A stretch of DNA of 64,000 bases, from NCBI RefSeq assembly GCF_041260155.1, contig NC_091932.1:45167629-45231628 (forward strand), in the 5' to 3' direction. Positions 63,001-64,000 of the stretch are shown one piece after another. A model generated the notes under the pieces. The model did not search any database, was not told the DNA's origin, and saw only the letters and a program-made list of their open reading frames with translations. Every line of letters begins with the position of its first letter. Position 1 is the stretch's first letter. Made by a program: the position numbers and the translations under genes. The DNA is from Ptychodera flava (lineage: Eukaryota > Hemichordata > Enteropneusta > Ptychoderidae).

Positions 63001-64000
63001 TCTTTCGTTTCCTGGAAATTGTACTATTTTAGATTACGTCAAATTCCCACGGGATTACCCGATCACGTGACTTTATGTCGACAACGTGACGCGCTCAGTG
63101 TTCATCTGAAATCCCATCGTCTAATGATGAATTGGGAAACCCACCTACGTAATGATGAAAAATTCCCCTCACAGTGCTCGTAAGTTGCGTGCATTAAAGA
63201 TTTAGGGGAGACCGTTTACCGTCGTTTTGTCACGTGACAGCTGTGCCTCTCGATTCGTATTTGTGAATTCAATCGAATTGGATCTGACTTTCATCTCCGA
63301 TGAAATCTAGGTTTCTAGCCAGGCCTCAAGAACAACATCATTTTGGAGCTAAGTTTTACAATTTCACATCAATGCTCACGATGTAGAATAATCGTTTCAT
63401 ATTCATATTAGAAAAAATGATCAATAATTTCACTTTATTGCTTTGTTCATTCCTCTGCCACTAGCCCCCTCCCTCCCTCCCCCGCCCTAGACATTTTACT
63501 CAGTTGTTTCATGTCATTTTATCCATTGTCATTTTAGAGAAAAACATCTTGAATCCCTGTACAGGATCTGTCTTCTAAACGGCACACAAGAGATAAACAC
63601 GCCTCATCTGAGTATAGACAAGATCGGACTGACTGGGCAGTGACGTCAGGCTATTTTAACTTCTGTCAGTACTACCTTGGCCATCATGGCAAATTAAAGT
63701 CTGACTATTCCATGACATTTCATTGATTAATATTCATATTCGCTGTATTTGAAATCCCATATAAAGACTCCTTCGTGTTGTTTTGTCATCGACCCCGTCT
63801 AGTTATCGTAAAAACGTTCATTTCATGCAACATTTCATTCAGCTTGACTTCACATCAGTTTGTACTTTGATCTCACGACAAGGTTGTAGGTCATCACAAT
63901 ATTGTCACGTGCCACTTCTGTGTTGCTTTCATTCGAAAACTACACATTGTTTACAGTGTTCGTTCAACCGATTAACAAAGGGATTGGAACTCACGTTAAA
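60043..64000. other. Intergenic right end of the window
   Basis: Apart from the exon-like pair at 61335-61950, no gene or repeat that I can support. A TATA-like tataaa at 63760-63765 (ccatataaagactcc) could belong to a plus-strand promoter of a gene beyond the window; this is a weak call. Confidence 0.3.
61335..61950 (-). other. Two exon-like minus-strand segments of an unrecognised gene
   Basis: Segment 61793-61942 (acceptor-like ttcaaacag, donor acg|gtgagt) reads GRIEIHETQVSELYADRSQK, then LLRIYKGNTDRRRLRTFTWP and SFLGKSDLYCET. Segment 61335-61561 (acceptor-like gaactgtgag, same phase) reads SFYPTPVLYSSISRPFGKPR and LTADDNYLVFSHVFIKEAHL. They join in phase, have natural-looking composition and adjoin good splice signals, but I recognise no family. 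Confidence 0.3.

Overview
This is a window of animal nuclear DNA. It is AT-rich, with small exons, canonical GT/AG introns of 0.3 to 5.5 kb, many short DNA transposons and several long microsatellites. The protein families present (a TINAG-like matrix protein, an acetylserotonin O-methyltransferase-like enzyme and a dynein-D5-like module) and the split-repeat tyrosine-recombinase retrotransposon fit a marine invertebrate, perhaps a deuterostome such as a hemichordate. The phylum is a guess from overall style, not from a diagnostic marker.

Four genes can be modelled at splice-site resolution, and all reading phases close. (1) 3708-12509, + strand: the 3' five exons of a gene that starts before the window. 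They encode a coiled coil followed by a module resembling the D5/AAA_9 part of dynein heavy chain, as in IQANK1-like proteins. (2) 17531-22401, + strand: a complete five-exon, 349-residue ASMT-like methyltransferase in which the catalytic His of the HDW motif reads Asn. (3) 26118-33575, + strand: a complete five-exon, 222-residue paralogue of gene 1 with the same D5-like module and equal-length core exons. Its start is a Lys/Ala/Pro-rich tail like that of histone H1 instead of a coiled coil. (4) 35163-50366, - strand: a complete nine-exon, 468-residue TINAG/TINAGL1-like protein (signal peptide, somatomedin B, VWC-like segment, cathepsin-B fold with catalytic Cys replaced by Ser). Genes 3 and 4 converge, with poly(A) signals about 0.4 kb apart.

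Layout: 1-888 is plain upstream or intronic DNA. 889-3510 is a very young but internally deleted Ngaro/DIRS-type retrotransposon inside gene 1 or just upstream of its visible part. 3876-4372 is a foldback element directly behind the first visible exon. 12.5-17.5 kb is intergenic and holds a TIR element, a tRNA-like/SINE trace and two tiny near-perfect palindromic elements with target duplications. 23.9-25.6 kb is a 1.7-kb non-autonomous TIR transposon. From 27 to 60 kb at least nine copies of one TTAA-flanked MITE family are scattered, with three copies of a second TTAA family, all in introns. 36.7-38.4 kb is a tandem array of about 148-bp units broken by a 5'-truncated LINE. 50.4-64 kb has no gene I can name, only MITEs, minisatellites and a few exon-like minus-strand segments.

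The genes do not form a pathway. The visible history is a tandem duplication of the D5-like gene, now with the methyltransferase between the copies, followed by repeated colonisation of introns by TTAA-targeting and foldback elements.
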